Shown piece after piece: positions 1-12,414 of a stretch of DNA of 64,000 nt. The stretch's first letter is position 1. Every line of letters begins with the position of its first letter. Under the pieces are notes generated by a model, which searched no databases, had not been told where the DNA came from, and saw only the letters and a program-made list of their open reading frames with translations. Source of the stretch: Theocolax elegans (Eukaryota; Arthropoda; Insecta; Hymenoptera; Cerocephalidae); assembly GCA_026168455.1 (NCBI GenBank), contig CM047426.1, positions 33,725,058 to 33,789,057 of the forward strand, read 5' to 3'. The translations under genes and the position numbers were made by a program.

Positions 1-1614
1 GCATGCGGTGAAATTTCATAAAAACAAATTGAATTTTTCTTGCCTACTCCCACTCTAAAGGATATTTATGTCTCTAATATCCATAAAACGGCGTTAACGA
101 CACCATATCGCGCGCATACACTCACACTCATGCACACACATACGCGCGCAACGTATTTGTATATATAGAGTCAGAGCCCAGATAAAAATTAATATCTATC
201 GAGCCTCCTTAGTAGAAACAGGAAGCATAAGATCTTCGAGGAAATATAATTAAAAAATCTGTAAGAGGGTAAAATCTTAAAATTACAGAGCTACTTAACG
301 GTGAGGCGTGAAAAACGAGGAGAGAATGGGTTTAGGCTCGAGGACGATCTTTCTTTTTTTCGTTTACTATATAGTTCGAGGGCTCTGACCCGTTCGAGTG
401 GGCGAGAGCTTGCAATTGACACCGTTATGCACCTCTACCCACCATATGTACGTCTTGTAGTTATTATGCATATGTGTGTGCGCCTAGCACTTGTGTAAGT
501 CTATCTCGTCAACGTCTATATGCATATGTCATCCTTGGTTCTAAACTTCTAGTGTATTTCTTGCTGCACTTAGAATTTTATCGATCCCCGTATTTTATTT
601 ACGTCTCAACCTTTCTTTTTTTACCTGGCTATCGTCTACATCTCGTTCATACATACGTATATATATGTATATTCGTATATACCTGTACATGCTTGTTACT
701 CTCTTTCTCGTAACTAGGATGCTCCTTCGATTCGTTAATGCCTTTTTAGCTTCTTTCCGGTACTACTTTTTCTTATTCTTCTTCTTCTTCTTCTTCTTCT
801 TCTTCTTCTACTTGACGTTTTTTATTATTCGTATAGAACTATTTTTAGATCCAATGGATCAGTGGAATTTGTTTTTTCGTATCTTTCGACGTTCTCTACA
901 GTCAGGTGTTTTCAAACTGTTGTTATAAATGGATACTTTTTCGTTTACACAAAGATTTTGCGGCTGAGTGGCTATAAACGATTAATTTTTAAAGCTGCAG
1001 TAACTTTAAATTATTCGCTTACATTTATTTATTATATATATATATCGTTATTATAACAAAATGCTTTCAAAAATAACACGTAAATATAAACAAAATATCT
1101 ATATCCATGATTGAGTCTATATTAAAATACTATTCAAACAACAATTGACTATCATCGATTTCCGTCTCTTACGATCAACTCCAACTTAAGTTCTATCCAA
1201 AATTATACCAAACTTTTGTAACGCAGTGAATTTTATAAGTAATATACAAATATATGTCTACAAATAATTTTTTCTCTCATCCCATTAAAAAGAGTGTGAG
1301 AGCACTCTTTAAATATTTTTGTTCATCAATGTAATATATGTGTAATAATTATTTATATATATATATACACACACGTAGTGTTTATCGATTGCGCAGACCG
1401 ATAAAATATTCAGTGAGCAACGCCTGTGACAAAACTTTACTATACGGGAACATTAAAAAGATATGGCAGCCCAGAAAAAAATAAAGCACAAAATCGATAT
1501 TTACTATAGTTTGATATGCAATTAGACTGGACGGTAATGTCTTTTGTACATGTTTGAAATGGTATTGATATATGTCACCTTTCAAGTCTTAAAACCGTAA
1601 TTAAAATATTTCAT

Positions 1615-1647
<33 letters not shown>

Positions 1648-2040
1648 TAATAATGATAATAATAATATTAATATTAATAATAATAATAATAATCATGATA
1701 GACGAAGATGATATTACACAAAAATTGGTCATATTGCCATTTATGGTACACAATAGATGCTGTCACATAAATTCTAGAACTTTCTCGAGGGGTGATTATA
1801 TTTCCTATAGAGGACTATAAATGTTCAGTCGTTCCCATCTAAAAATTCCAATGATATCAAAATGAACACATTGAACTCTAGACGTGTCATTGAAGAAAGT
1901 AGAGCGGAATTATTTTAAATAGTTTTGTATATATTTACAATTTGCAGTACATTATTTTATCATTTGCATTAAATTCTCAGAGGTTATATTTTAGAATAAA
2001 TTAAAAATTAATTTACTCGATGATATATTAACGTATTTCT
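1..2040. other. no gene seen; AT-rich probable intron with microsatellites
   Basis: No exon, RNA gene or conserved protein block is visible. A TTC repeat lies at about 772-809 and an AAT repeat at about 1611-1692. The short open frames have no coding character. Because the first visible spen exon starts in the middle of RRM1, this stretch is probably part of a long spen intron; that is an inference. Confidence 0.5.
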
Positions 2041-2066
2041 TTCTGTTTTTCTGTTACAGGTAAGCA
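2041..2066 (+). promoter_or_regulatory. spen: candidate recursive splice site (ratchet point 1)
   Basis: A pyrimidine tract (TTCTGTTTTTCTGTTACAG) runs directly into GTAAGCATT, with the AG|GT junction at 2059/2060. This is a juxtaposed strong 3' and 5' splice site, as at zero-length-exon ratchet points in long insect introns. It lies on the same strand as spen and upstream of its first visible exon. No open exon follows it. Confidence 0.5.
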
Positions 2067-2772
2067 TTGACGAGTTCTATTTTCTTTATGGCTTGAATCT
2101 TCTTGATTGAGAAGTCATGACGGTATTGCGACCCGTTACTTCAACTTCGCTTTGTCAGATATGCATAAGTATAAACCTTATTTCTGAGCAAATATTTTTA
2201 AAGACTCGCTAGCGATGGAAATTATCAATTTACATTAATTGACCACAGTCGATCGATATTTTTAAATGTCATACAGGGGGAATTGGAAGGGAAGTTTATT
2301 AAAGTTATTGATTTCCCTTTAATATGTAGAATTGTAATTATGAAATATTAATATTTATTTATATGAATGTGCTGTAAGCAAATGTCGCATTTTTTAATAT
2401 TTTATAAAACAATTGCGGATGTGTTAACGTGGCTTGATAGTATGGAATACATGACACCATGGCATGTTAATCTCGATTTCACTAATTGTCAATAAAAGTA
2501 AACTTCAATGTATTATTTGGATTAATTAATTAAATTGCAAATAAATTGCTTATTTAAAGTTAATATCGTAACAAACAATTTACCTAAGCTTACACCATTG
2601 AATTATTTTTTATCGCAATTGCACTATTTTATTCCTACTTGGTAATAATACAAACTACTACATTAATTATTTTCATTGGAAAAAATACATAAATAATAAC
2701 AGAAATTCTAATAAAAGTTATAACTTTTCTTTCATAAAGTAAAATTCTTACTTTAAAAATGACGTAATGATA

Positions 2773-3093
2773 TCAACAAAAGAAATAAAAAAGGATAAAA
2801 CTTGGTGAAATCACAGAAACCTCACGTAGAATATGTGTGTAGAAATTCAATAAAATTCCACCGAATGAATTAGTAACTGATAAAAAGTGTAATAGTGTGA
2901 ACAACAAAATAGAAAAAAGAAGTGTATTGAGTAAAATTCCCAAGTCTTTTCTTCCGATAATGTCTCCCAGACACGTTACGTAAGTAAAAATGCATCCCGC
3001 GAACGCACCGCCTGGGGAGAGGATTGTTATGTAATCAAGGAGTCTGCCTTGTGCGAAAATGTAAGGAGGCTGAAGAACGGCACACGGAAACAT
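2773..3093 (-). pseudogene. possible fragment of a major facilitator (MFS) transporter
   Basis: The minus-strand frame contains GGAFAGCIFTYVTCLGDIIG followed by RK and a hydrophobic stretch. This resembles the loop between the second and third membrane segments of sugar-porter MFS proteins (G-x-x-x-D-x-x-GRK). An acceptor-like CTCTCCCCAG on the minus strand precedes the GGAFAG part. There is no full-length protein and no neighbouring exon. It may be a decayed fragment or a chance hydrophobic frame. Confidence 0.15.
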
Positions 3094-4260
3094 TAGACAC
3101 GTGTGTAAGGCGATCGCAAAAAAACGAAATCATTGGGCTTGACATCGTGTGCGTGTATGTGTTTATGGGGGTGGGTATGAACGTGGGTGTGTGTGTGTGC
3201 GTACATACACAATTACATACCAATACACAAGTACAAGCTTGGTTACAACAACGTATGAGTGCATTCGCTAGTTAATGACCAAACTCTTATTCTTCTTATC
3301 TAGCATTTAATCCAAAAAATTAAAAAGTACTACTGAATATATAGTAAATCTAAAAAATAGATTCAATTTCTATTAGAACAAAGTTCAATTCGATACAATA
3401 TATTATAATGCTGTTTAAAATATTACGCTTTAAATTTATTTATAATTAAATATTAATAATCATATTCCATTCAACATATAATTACTCAATTACTCAAACC
3501 AAAGAATAATTGATTAAACAATCCGGTTGATAGTATGGAAATAAGCACATTTATAATTTATTTACACGAAGTTAAAACAGATCTCGAAAGTTTAGATTTG
3601 CTTATAAAACTTTTGTATAATTATCTACGCATCTTATCTAACATTGTGTATACTTCCCAAGAATACATTGACCGATGCATCCTTCATCTAGTAAACATGA
3701 CATTGAGTCATTGTTAATTTAACCAAAATCTGTTTATTACCAAAGGAATCTCTAAATCCCTCATCTAATCTGTAAAGTGCACTTGTACTTTTTGAACAAG
3801 GTCGAATTTTATTGGTATTCTTAAAATATAAAAGAAAAATATTAAAAAATAAAAATAAACAAAGGAAAAAAAGTTTAGGAATTTTGCACGTGTCGAGGAA
3901 GTCTTTAAGATCAGATGTCTCATCTCGTTTTCGATGTTAATACAAGGTGGATGGCGCGTGACTCTTCTTTTTCATGTACAAACTCAGCGATTTGTGTTTG
4001 GAATGTCTGCGAAACATTGTTTACACAAACTTTTCGTTACCTTCTTTACTTGTTTCATTGTATAATGTTTGAGAATACAATTAAATTTAATTTAATTAAG
4101 AATCCACTGATTATGATTATAGTTTATATAAGTATTGTTTTCTTATATCATTTTTCCTTCGTGAATGTGTTTAAAAGGTGATATAAACAATTTATAAATT
4201 ATTTAATATTTCTTTTATTTTACTGCAATCTCAAAATTATAAAAGAAATATATTGATATC

Positions 4261-4597
4261 TTAAGGGGGTACGAAAGTCAAGTTTTTCCTTCTTTCCTTA
4301 CCAGTCTCAAAAGTCAAAAAAATTAGTTATAATTAAAAAAGGATGATAATTTTTTGCAATTTGAGGTTATAGGCTCGTCTAATTAAAAGGCATGTCAAGA
4401 TTTTTGGTAAGGCATTTCTAGAAAACTAGTCAATTTTTTTCTTCAAATTTATAAAACAGATAGATTACTAATAAAGGAAGGGGACTGTTCTTCTAGATTT
4501 ACGTAAATTAACCTCTTTTTTTAATTATAGCTAATTTTATGTGATTTTCGTCGTCGGTAAGGTAGGAAGGATAAAACTTGGCTTTGGGACCCCAATA
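4261..4597. mobile_element. MITE-like element, TTAA family copy A
   Basis: The element starts TTAAGGGGGTACGAAAGTCA and ends with the inverted complement (GGTAAGGTAGGAAGG ... GGCTTTGGGACCCC). The inverted ends agree over about 38 bp with mismatches. The left edge is TTAA; the right copy is degraded to AATA. It has no coding capacity. It belongs with the three other TTAA-flanked elements at 6292, 12024 and 14881. Confidence 0.6.
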
Positions 4598-4609
4598 ATA
4601 ACACAATAT

Positions 4610-4857
4610 ATGTGTATAATATATATTTATCAGTCTTTCCGAACTAAAAGCTTTAAACAAATTTGATAGGAGTTTCGTCGTCGATCTTTGGATTCCACAG
4701 TAAGGAACTGGAGATCTTTACCTTAGGCACATGTCGCAAGATGAACTGCGACGCCAGCAAAATACCAACCATTGTGGACCAAGAGTAAAATGTACCTGCT
4801 TTATTTCAAAGTAAAGCTTTTAGTTCGGAAAGACCGATAAATACATATTATACACAT
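4610..4857. mobile_element. 248-bp element with 46-bp terminal inverted repeats
   Basis: Left arm 4610-4655 and right arm 4812-4857 are near-perfect inverted copies; both contain CTTTCCGAACTAAAAGCTTT (left) or its complement. It is non-coding. The interior shares a block (CAGTAAGGAACTGG and ACATGTCGCAAGATGAAC) with 19990-20040, where no such arms are seen. Confidence 0.65.
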
Positions 4858-6291
4858 ATGTAAATATTACCGAACGTTATTCATTTTTGTTTCAATTGAA
4901 GGCACAATGTTCTAGACAATTTCTAAACTCATGCTTAAAAGTTAATTGCATTTGAATGAATGCCAGCACGGGTGTAGTTTTCTACATAAAATTTTCTCTA
5001 ATCCTTGTATTAATGCAAGAAAGTAAAGTTCAATTGCATGTAGAAAAAAATGAAATCGATAATCAGAAAAACATATATTTATCGAAAAATCATAAATGTC
5101 ATTTTTAAATTCACTATTGATATTGATCTTTTGAGCAGTTCTATATAGCGGTTTTAAAAGTGCCGTTTCAAAAGGTCAAGCAAAAGAGATGGAGCTGTGT
5201 GTATTGGATGAATCAATCGCGAGCACCGGTTTCTTGAAGTAGAATAAATCACACTTTATATTGCTATGTCGGTGCGCGAAGGCAAGCTTAAAGAAGCGAA
5301 TCGCAAGCATCATAAAGAGCGCAACTATATGTGATATATATATATGAATGTACATACGTCAATTTCTCAGGCGCGACACGATTCTCCTGCTTCACTCGAT
5401 GCGTACACGACCTTGCACCAGTATCGAAGTACACACAAGTCGCGTATCAAACCGACGACGCCCCATACACTGCTAGTCATTGTTCCATTTTGAACAGTGA
5501 TCGTCTCAGTTAGACTTTCAAACTTTTAACGATGATTCGGACTTTCCTATCACGATGAGCAACTTTCATACCAACTATATTGCAACACTTTATCATATAT
5601 GAGCGTGTATTAGACATTTGCATAAAAGTTGTATGTTAATATTGAGGTATACTATATTCATTGCCAAAATACCAAGATTAGAAACTAAAATAAAAATCGT
5701 TAAGATATAGTGGTGAAGTGTCTGATTTTTATAAATAACACAATATTAAGAAATTTAATTGATATTACTTTTTATTAATATGCATTTCTCCTTTTTATGT
5801 AAAAATATCAAGTTTCATATTCCATTATTCTGTTAAAGAATACGTGAATTTACAAAATATTTAAAAAGATTTAAAATCGATTAAAAATTACAAATTTATA
5901 TTATAAATCTTTTTGCGGTTATTCGATATTTTTTTTATAAATTTAAAATAAACACTAGATATATTTAATTTTACTTGAATTTAAAAAGAATAACTTTTCT
6001 TTTGTAAATATAAATGCAATTGTCAGATGCTTGGCGTCTAATTTTTTTTTTAATATTTATTCGTATGGAAGAATATTCTCAAAAAAATGTAAAAATGTCG
6101 TATTATATTTTTGTTGAATATCAAAAGATGGTTCAAAATTGATTTGTTATCACATCAAATTTTAAACATTAGTAATAATAATTTCTTGAATTTCGTTCAT
6201 TTTAAGGATTTTAAATCTCGTACATTTAAATAATTACGATGAAACGGGTTAGAATGAACTGTTACTTCTCGAATTATTTTCTTCTCATCGA

Positions 6292-6681
6292 TTAACGGGA
6301 TGTCGGACCCAAGTTACAGGGATCTTCACCTTTCAACATAAGAATTATGTTGGAAATATTGAATTATAAATTTGAAAAAATTCGTAGTAGGTGGTTAAAA
6401 TAAAAGCGAGGGTATGATGTTTTGATTTTTTAAGAAAAAATAAATTTGTTAATAATAATTGAATAAACAATTTTCGGTCGGCAATTATTGATCTATATAG
6501 ACATAAATATTCAACGCAAAAATCAGGATTTAATTACAAATTTAAAAATCCGAAAAAATTTCAGTATACTATTTAAAACATGTCTTAAGGCAAGGCGTTC
6601 AGGATTTTTTCAAAAATGTATTGTTTTGTTTATAAAAAAAATATTAAAAATTACCATTTCTTGAGTCCGACATCTCCTTAA
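6292..6681. mobile_element. MITE-like element, TTAA family copy B
   Basis: TTAACGGGATGTCGGACCCA at the left edge faces GAGTCCGACATCTCCTTAA at the right edge. The TTAA on both sides looks like a target-site duplication, typical of piggyBac-type insertions. Its length, 390 bp, is almost the same as copy C. Non-coding, AT-rich interior. Confidence 0.7.
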
Positions 6682-6917
6682 CAAACATTAGCTGAGCATT
6701 ATAATGACTAAATCGAGATTCAACTTGACAATTAACATAAGAAGCAATCTAGCTGTCTGAGATTCAATCATTTATTTTGTACAAACTATGTCAACAACAA
6801 ACAGATATTAGAAGAGTAAGGGGCGATACATTCAGAGAAAGAAGTATTTGTGACAAAGAAATTATGAATTGGTTACTAGACATGGATATTAACTTGTAAT
6901 AAATAGTATATTACATA

Positions 6918-7128
6918 CCATGGCCAGTAAAATAAGAAATGTCTCGGATCACATGTAATTGTCGGCCGAGGCGAAGCCGAGGTTGACGAACATGTGATCT
7001 GAGGCTTTCTTTTTTACTGGCCAAGGTGTGTATACTATTTTTCTGCTCGACGTTGCCGGAAAACGGCAACTTCAATTCGCGCATCGGCCGGGAAGTTGCC
7101 GCTTTTCGGCCGGAGGGCAGAAAACTAT
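6918..7128. mobile_element. GC-rich double-hairpin element
   Basis: Arms 6918-6956 and 6988-7026 are inverted copies (GGCCAGTAAAATAAGAAATG ... CTTTCTTTTTTACTGGCC) that could form a long stem. Next to it, 7031-7128 forms a second inverted structure built on GTTGCCGG/CCGGCAAC-like arms. The block is far more GC-rich than its surroundings and non-coding. Confidence 0.5.
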
Positions 7129-7556
7129 ATTTCCTCAATAGTTCGATATTTAGTTTTTAACTATTAAGATTTTTGTAAAATAGAAGTGAATAACACTTTA
7201 ACTGTTAGTAACTGATTCAAATTATACTTATCTATAAAAAAATTAATATTTATTTGCTCATATTTAAGTAATCAGCTAAGAAACACTATTATTGTCTGAA
7301 ATATTCATTTCTTTCAGTGTATAGGTATAATGATCATTTTAGTCCTAATTTTTAGTTGACGAATTATGAAAGCTTTTTTTAAATAATGTTCTGTCTTTAA
7401 AACAAATATAATATTTAAATACTTTTTATTAAATATGTATTTGTATACATAGCAATCTAAATGTTGATAATATAGAAAGAATAGTAAAATATTTTTAAAT
7501 TAATTATTATAAAAGAAATATAATAGAAAGGAAATAAAAGTATACTAAGAGATGTT

Positions 7557-7935
7557 GAAGTTCATTTTGATGAACCAACACAATAAAATTTTTAATTTGC
7601 GACGTTTCGATGGAATCCCTCTTATCACACCAGGTTATACCTTTTTTATTTATAATAATTAATAATTTAACATCGTTCTTGCAAACACTTATGTTTTTAT
7701 TGCATATATGTATTATCACTTACATTACATATATATAATGTTTTTCAAAAAAATTAATTATAATTTTCGTTTCTTGACGAAAATAAGAATTAATAATAGT
7801 AAATATAAGTGTATGTAAATGACGATGTTAAATTATTAATATAAATAAAAAAGGTATAGTCTGATGTGGATGGAGGGATTCCTTAGAAACATCGCCAATG
7901 AAAAATTTTATTGTGCTAGTGCATCAACATCGAAA
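7557..7935. mobile_element. inverted-repeat element with about 75-bp arms
   Basis: Arm 7557-7632 (includes ACACAATAAAATTTTTAATT and GGAATCCCTC) is repeated in inverted orientation at 7862-7935 (GAGGGATTCC ... AAAAATTTTATTGTG). The loop between the arms is AT-rich with no coding sign. Probably a non-autonomous DNA transposon. Confidence 0.5.
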
Positions 7936-10900
7936 TCAATATGTGTTGCATAAAATATGAAAGAAAAACATAAGTAAGATAATAGTTAAAATTTTTTAAT
8001 AGAAACAACGAATGTGTGCGGTTCTCCCATGATGGTAAAAATTCAACTTCACCTCTATAAAATTAGTGTCTATGCGTTGTGACGAGGACGCGTGCAGGTC
8101 TGCAACTCGCATGTAGGAAGTATCGGCGATTATCACGTCTACGTGAGGCGCTTGGCAGATGGAGCACACGCCACGTGGACCGTCCAGGCACGACTCCTGT
8201 CTCCTCATTCTCGCGTATTTATGGATCGACTATCGAGCCTGGGTTCATGATTTATTTATCGATAGCTGCACGTTCATCGATTCTCACGCAAGACGCCAGT
8301 CGCACTACTCGCTTTTACGCGATTGCGAGCCACTCTATTTTTACGAGGACGTCCCTGCACTACTCTTGTTTTTGCTTTCATTTTTTTCTTTGCTGTATCG
8401 ATCGTTAAAGGAATATAATATACGTCTATACCGCGAATTGTAATGAATCAAAGGTTCATTCATACGCATCAAATTAATGATATTAAAGTTCGCGTAATTC
8501 TTCGTCACGTATATAGACATATACATACATTGTAACGGTCATTTTACTTTTTTTATACAATTTTAAAATGTTACGAACATTTTTACTTTAACTACGATTA
8601 CGTAATAAAAATTCCTTGCTCAGTTTATATTAAAATTACTTACCACAATTCGTGAAAGATTCTCGAAGATACTGACACATAAAAAATATAATATCAAGAG
8701 AGACTATACAGATTAATGTTATGTAAAAAATGAAACTGGTTTCACCACTTTTGGAAGTCAATTTAATCCATTATCCATATATACACGCCGGGTGTAATAT
8801 TTCAACGATTAAATATAAAATTCAACTCTGTCATTACTACATTCTCATTTCCGGCGTCGAAGCCATAAATTTTCTCTCTCTTTGTCTCTCATGCCTCTGT
8901 ACGAGCTCACGACACGATATAGAAGTTGGAAAAACCAATTTCCCAAGCTCCCTTGCAGAAACGTAACCCGAGGTGGATTCCGTGAAAGGAGTCGGCGGTG
9001 TCGAAACCCTGCTGCGATATTATTAATAACAGTATATGTATCCGTGAGCGCACGCGCGAAAAGTTCACCTGCTTAAATCAACGGCGGAGAAAAGGAAAGA
9101 AAAAAAAAGAACTGGAGCACGCTGCGCGGGGAAGCGAAAAACGACGACGTCATCCGGGTCGATCCGTGACTCCCCGATGGAATTTCGATTCGTAGAATTT
9201 CGCTGTGGACGGGAAAGTTGCGGCTTGTCACCTGTCGGTTGGGCCATCGACCTCATATGTGTATACATGTACATCGATAGGTGACTCGCGCAACATACAT
9301 GAGAAACAAGAGCTCAAACAGCAACACTGCCTTTCGCCCAATCTGGATCTTGGCTTGTAAATAGAAATATGTAATAAAGATATACATACACATATATAAT
9401 TTGTTTTGTAAAAGTATGTCAATCGTAAGGATTGTCTTGTGTTGTACGGACAGATTATTTTGATCGGGTGTATATACTTTGTTTTCGAAAACTGGGTGAC
9501 TTTCTACTGTACGGTACTTTCTTTCATATTTAGATGAATCATCTAAATGTTTTTTTCACATTTAGATGAAACAATTGATTATTGTAATCGTAAGGTGTGT
9601 ACAATTGCAATATAACGTTGTTCTCCACTGATGTTTAAAATTTATCAATTATAAAAAGCTATTATATAGAAACGATAATACTTATAGTTGGTCTAAATTG
9701 ATGCTTTAAAGAACAATTCACTTTGAAAAAAACGTCGTGAAAGTTACAATAGAAATTACTAAAGCAGTTTTAAATAAATGTAGTATTATTTTATAATAAT
9801 GCAAAGGTGCTTTTTCTAATAATTAAAAACGCACTTTTCTACTTTTAATTAAAAAATGTGAATCGCGCAATGAAATAGCTTTGCAAATGAAATACATATA
9901 TTTCTGAGTGACGCATAATTTGAATAAATAACTTATTTCTAGTTTGAACGATGATGACTATTAGATTTCTAGTTTCTATGGAAAAAATAAAAATCATGCA
10001 AATTTTGGTTATTATCTCCATGAGTGTGGCACCGTATAGAAATAATATAGGACAAATTATTGACCTTTTTTAAAAAACATTTATTTTTAATAAATATTAT
10101 ATTTTTCACTTCGTACCATTAACAACAATAACAAGTATTTATATTTTAAAAAGAAATTTCAAAGGGGGTTCGTTAACACTTTTCAATGATATAAATTTAT
10201 TCAATGCACTAAATCTCAAGTATAAAAAGAATTCACGGAATCCAATCATATTTTTATTATAAGTAATATCCCATGGAATTGAAATTATTGAGAAAAAAGA
10301 AAGCAAATTTTTCGTGGAAATTATTATTAAATTCGTAACAACTTACGAAAAAGTGGCTCTTTTAATGAATCTGATTTTCAATTCTCTTATGTACGCGGTT
10401 AGCATAAAATTATTAAATTTAGTGAATAAAAGCGCTGGGAAAGTCTCCTAGGTAATAAAGAAAAACCTGGTAGAACCACAACTCGGAGTCTTTCCTACGA
10501 ATCGGATGAAACTTTTTGGTTGATTTAGTTAGGGCATTGATAAAAAAGCAAAAGAACACTATAGTCAGGTAAAATATACAGGGTGGCAGGAATGGATTGC
10601 GAACATGTACAAGACAGCAACGCGACCGATGCCGTGAAGAAATAATGCTCGTAGAACGCCGAGTTGCGCAACATGACCATTATTACATATTACGCGGTTT
10701 TTCGCGCGTGTGTATAAGTTGCACCTTCGTATATGCTGCATTTCTCTCTATCAATGATGTATCGTATAAACTTATTCTTAAGATTTTTTTATTACTGCTT
10801 AATGAAATTAAATGAATTAGTTGAAAAAGTATGATATTATCAAGTGTGATATATCGTATATTTATTTAATTAGAAAGTTTTTGTTTATTAGATAATGGTT

Positions 10901-12023
10901 ACATCTTAACAATGTAAACTTTACAAAACTAATATACTTGTACAAATTTTTCTACAACTAATAATCTACATATATTTATGATACATCAACATTTTGCAAT
11001 TTCATTAGTAAAATATTATTTATTACAGTACTATTTCCGCAAATATTCACCTACATGTATGTTATCGCGTTACAGATATATTAGACAAATTTTACATGTC
11101 AAAAATAAATTTTCTTTCCGCATGTTGATGTATATAGCTTGAATTACTTATTATATAAATAGTCGCAAATAATTAAATTCAAAAGGCGACTCGGACGCAA
11201 TTGGGTGCGTTTACAGTACATTGATTGATTGGGGCTTAAACTCGAAGGACCACGAAAAAGTTTACAATTACTTAATTATTCGTGCGAATTAACGACTATA
11301 GGCGCGTCTCATTTTACTGCATGTTTTTTAATTAAAAGAGTCAAGTGTTCTACAAGCTCGAGCCAGAATTGAAATGGGTTTTTGAAAGCGAAGTGGGCAG
11401 TGTGGTGCAAAAACGCATTATATCCACACTCACAAACGCAAACGACTTTGCTCTGGAATTCCATGAGAGAAATAGAAAGAGAGAGAGAGAGAGGGAGATT
11501 CACCGTCGTGCTACATGATATCGCAATAAACATTAATGAATTTAAGAAGCACCAGAAAGCCGGATACACACCTGTGCACTAAGCCCCGAGACATCGTCAA
11601 GAAGTCACCATACCTGAGAAAAAGCCGGTTTTGAGGAAGGAGGGACCCAAGACGCATCAAGTGCGCACGAGTCTATTACTTGTACACCTGTCCTTAACAT
11701 CGTCTTGCTCCCCCGATTTCTATATCTCTTTCTCCTTCCTTCCTTTTCCTTCCTTCGCTAACTAAATACAGGTTTACAGCTTATATTAAAAATGTCATAT
11801 AGGGGTTAAGGTTTGGTTTCGTATTGTTTGTCAATACCCTTTTTTACAAAAAATTTTTAATACTATCATTGACGAATCTACTTTTTTACTTTTACGAATA
11901 CTAATTTCGATGAAGTGCAATGTCTAGCAAAATATAAATTATTATTATACATCTCACATACACAGACACACATTGAGGGAAAGAAATATACACGACCAAT
12001 ATTTCTTAATTACTAATAAGTGC
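7936..12023. other. no gene seen; non-coding, probable intron
   Basis: Mostly AT-rich, with somewhat GC-richer stretches at 8060-8340 and 8930-9330. The overlapping short open frames there lack conserved blocks and convincing splice sites. A GA-rich simple repeat lies near 11470-11500. I see no RNA gene. Confidence 0.45.
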
Positions 12024-12414
12024 TTAACGGGATGTGAACCCCAGAAAACAGAAAGTTATTTATTTTTTTTTATTAAACGAGGAATTGAATTTATCAAAAA
12101 AAAAACGTTCTGTAACGGGGTTGTGTTTCTTTTGGAGATAACCCGTGAATTTTTTCAAATTTTTTTATTCATAAATGATCGAGATTTTTGGGCAGCCGTG
12201 CAGCCGTGAATCATTTTTTTACAGCTATATATTACCGACCAAAATAGTATAATTAATTAATTAATAATTATTTAGTAAAAATCTCTCTGTTACGCTATTT
12301 TATTTGGTTTAAACAGTATCTGTAATTTTTTTCAGAATTATCTTATATTTAGGTTTTAAAATTTTTGGGATTTTCTAGGTAGAGCTCTGTAATGTAGGTA
12401 TCAAATCCCCTTAA
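12024..12414. mobile_element. MITE-like element, TTAA family copy C
   Basis: TTAACGGGATGTGAACCCCA at the left edge matches the inverted right edge (GGTATCAAATCCCCTTAA). The 391-bp length and terminal words mark it as a sister of copy B. The body is AT-rich and non-coding. Confidence 0.65.
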
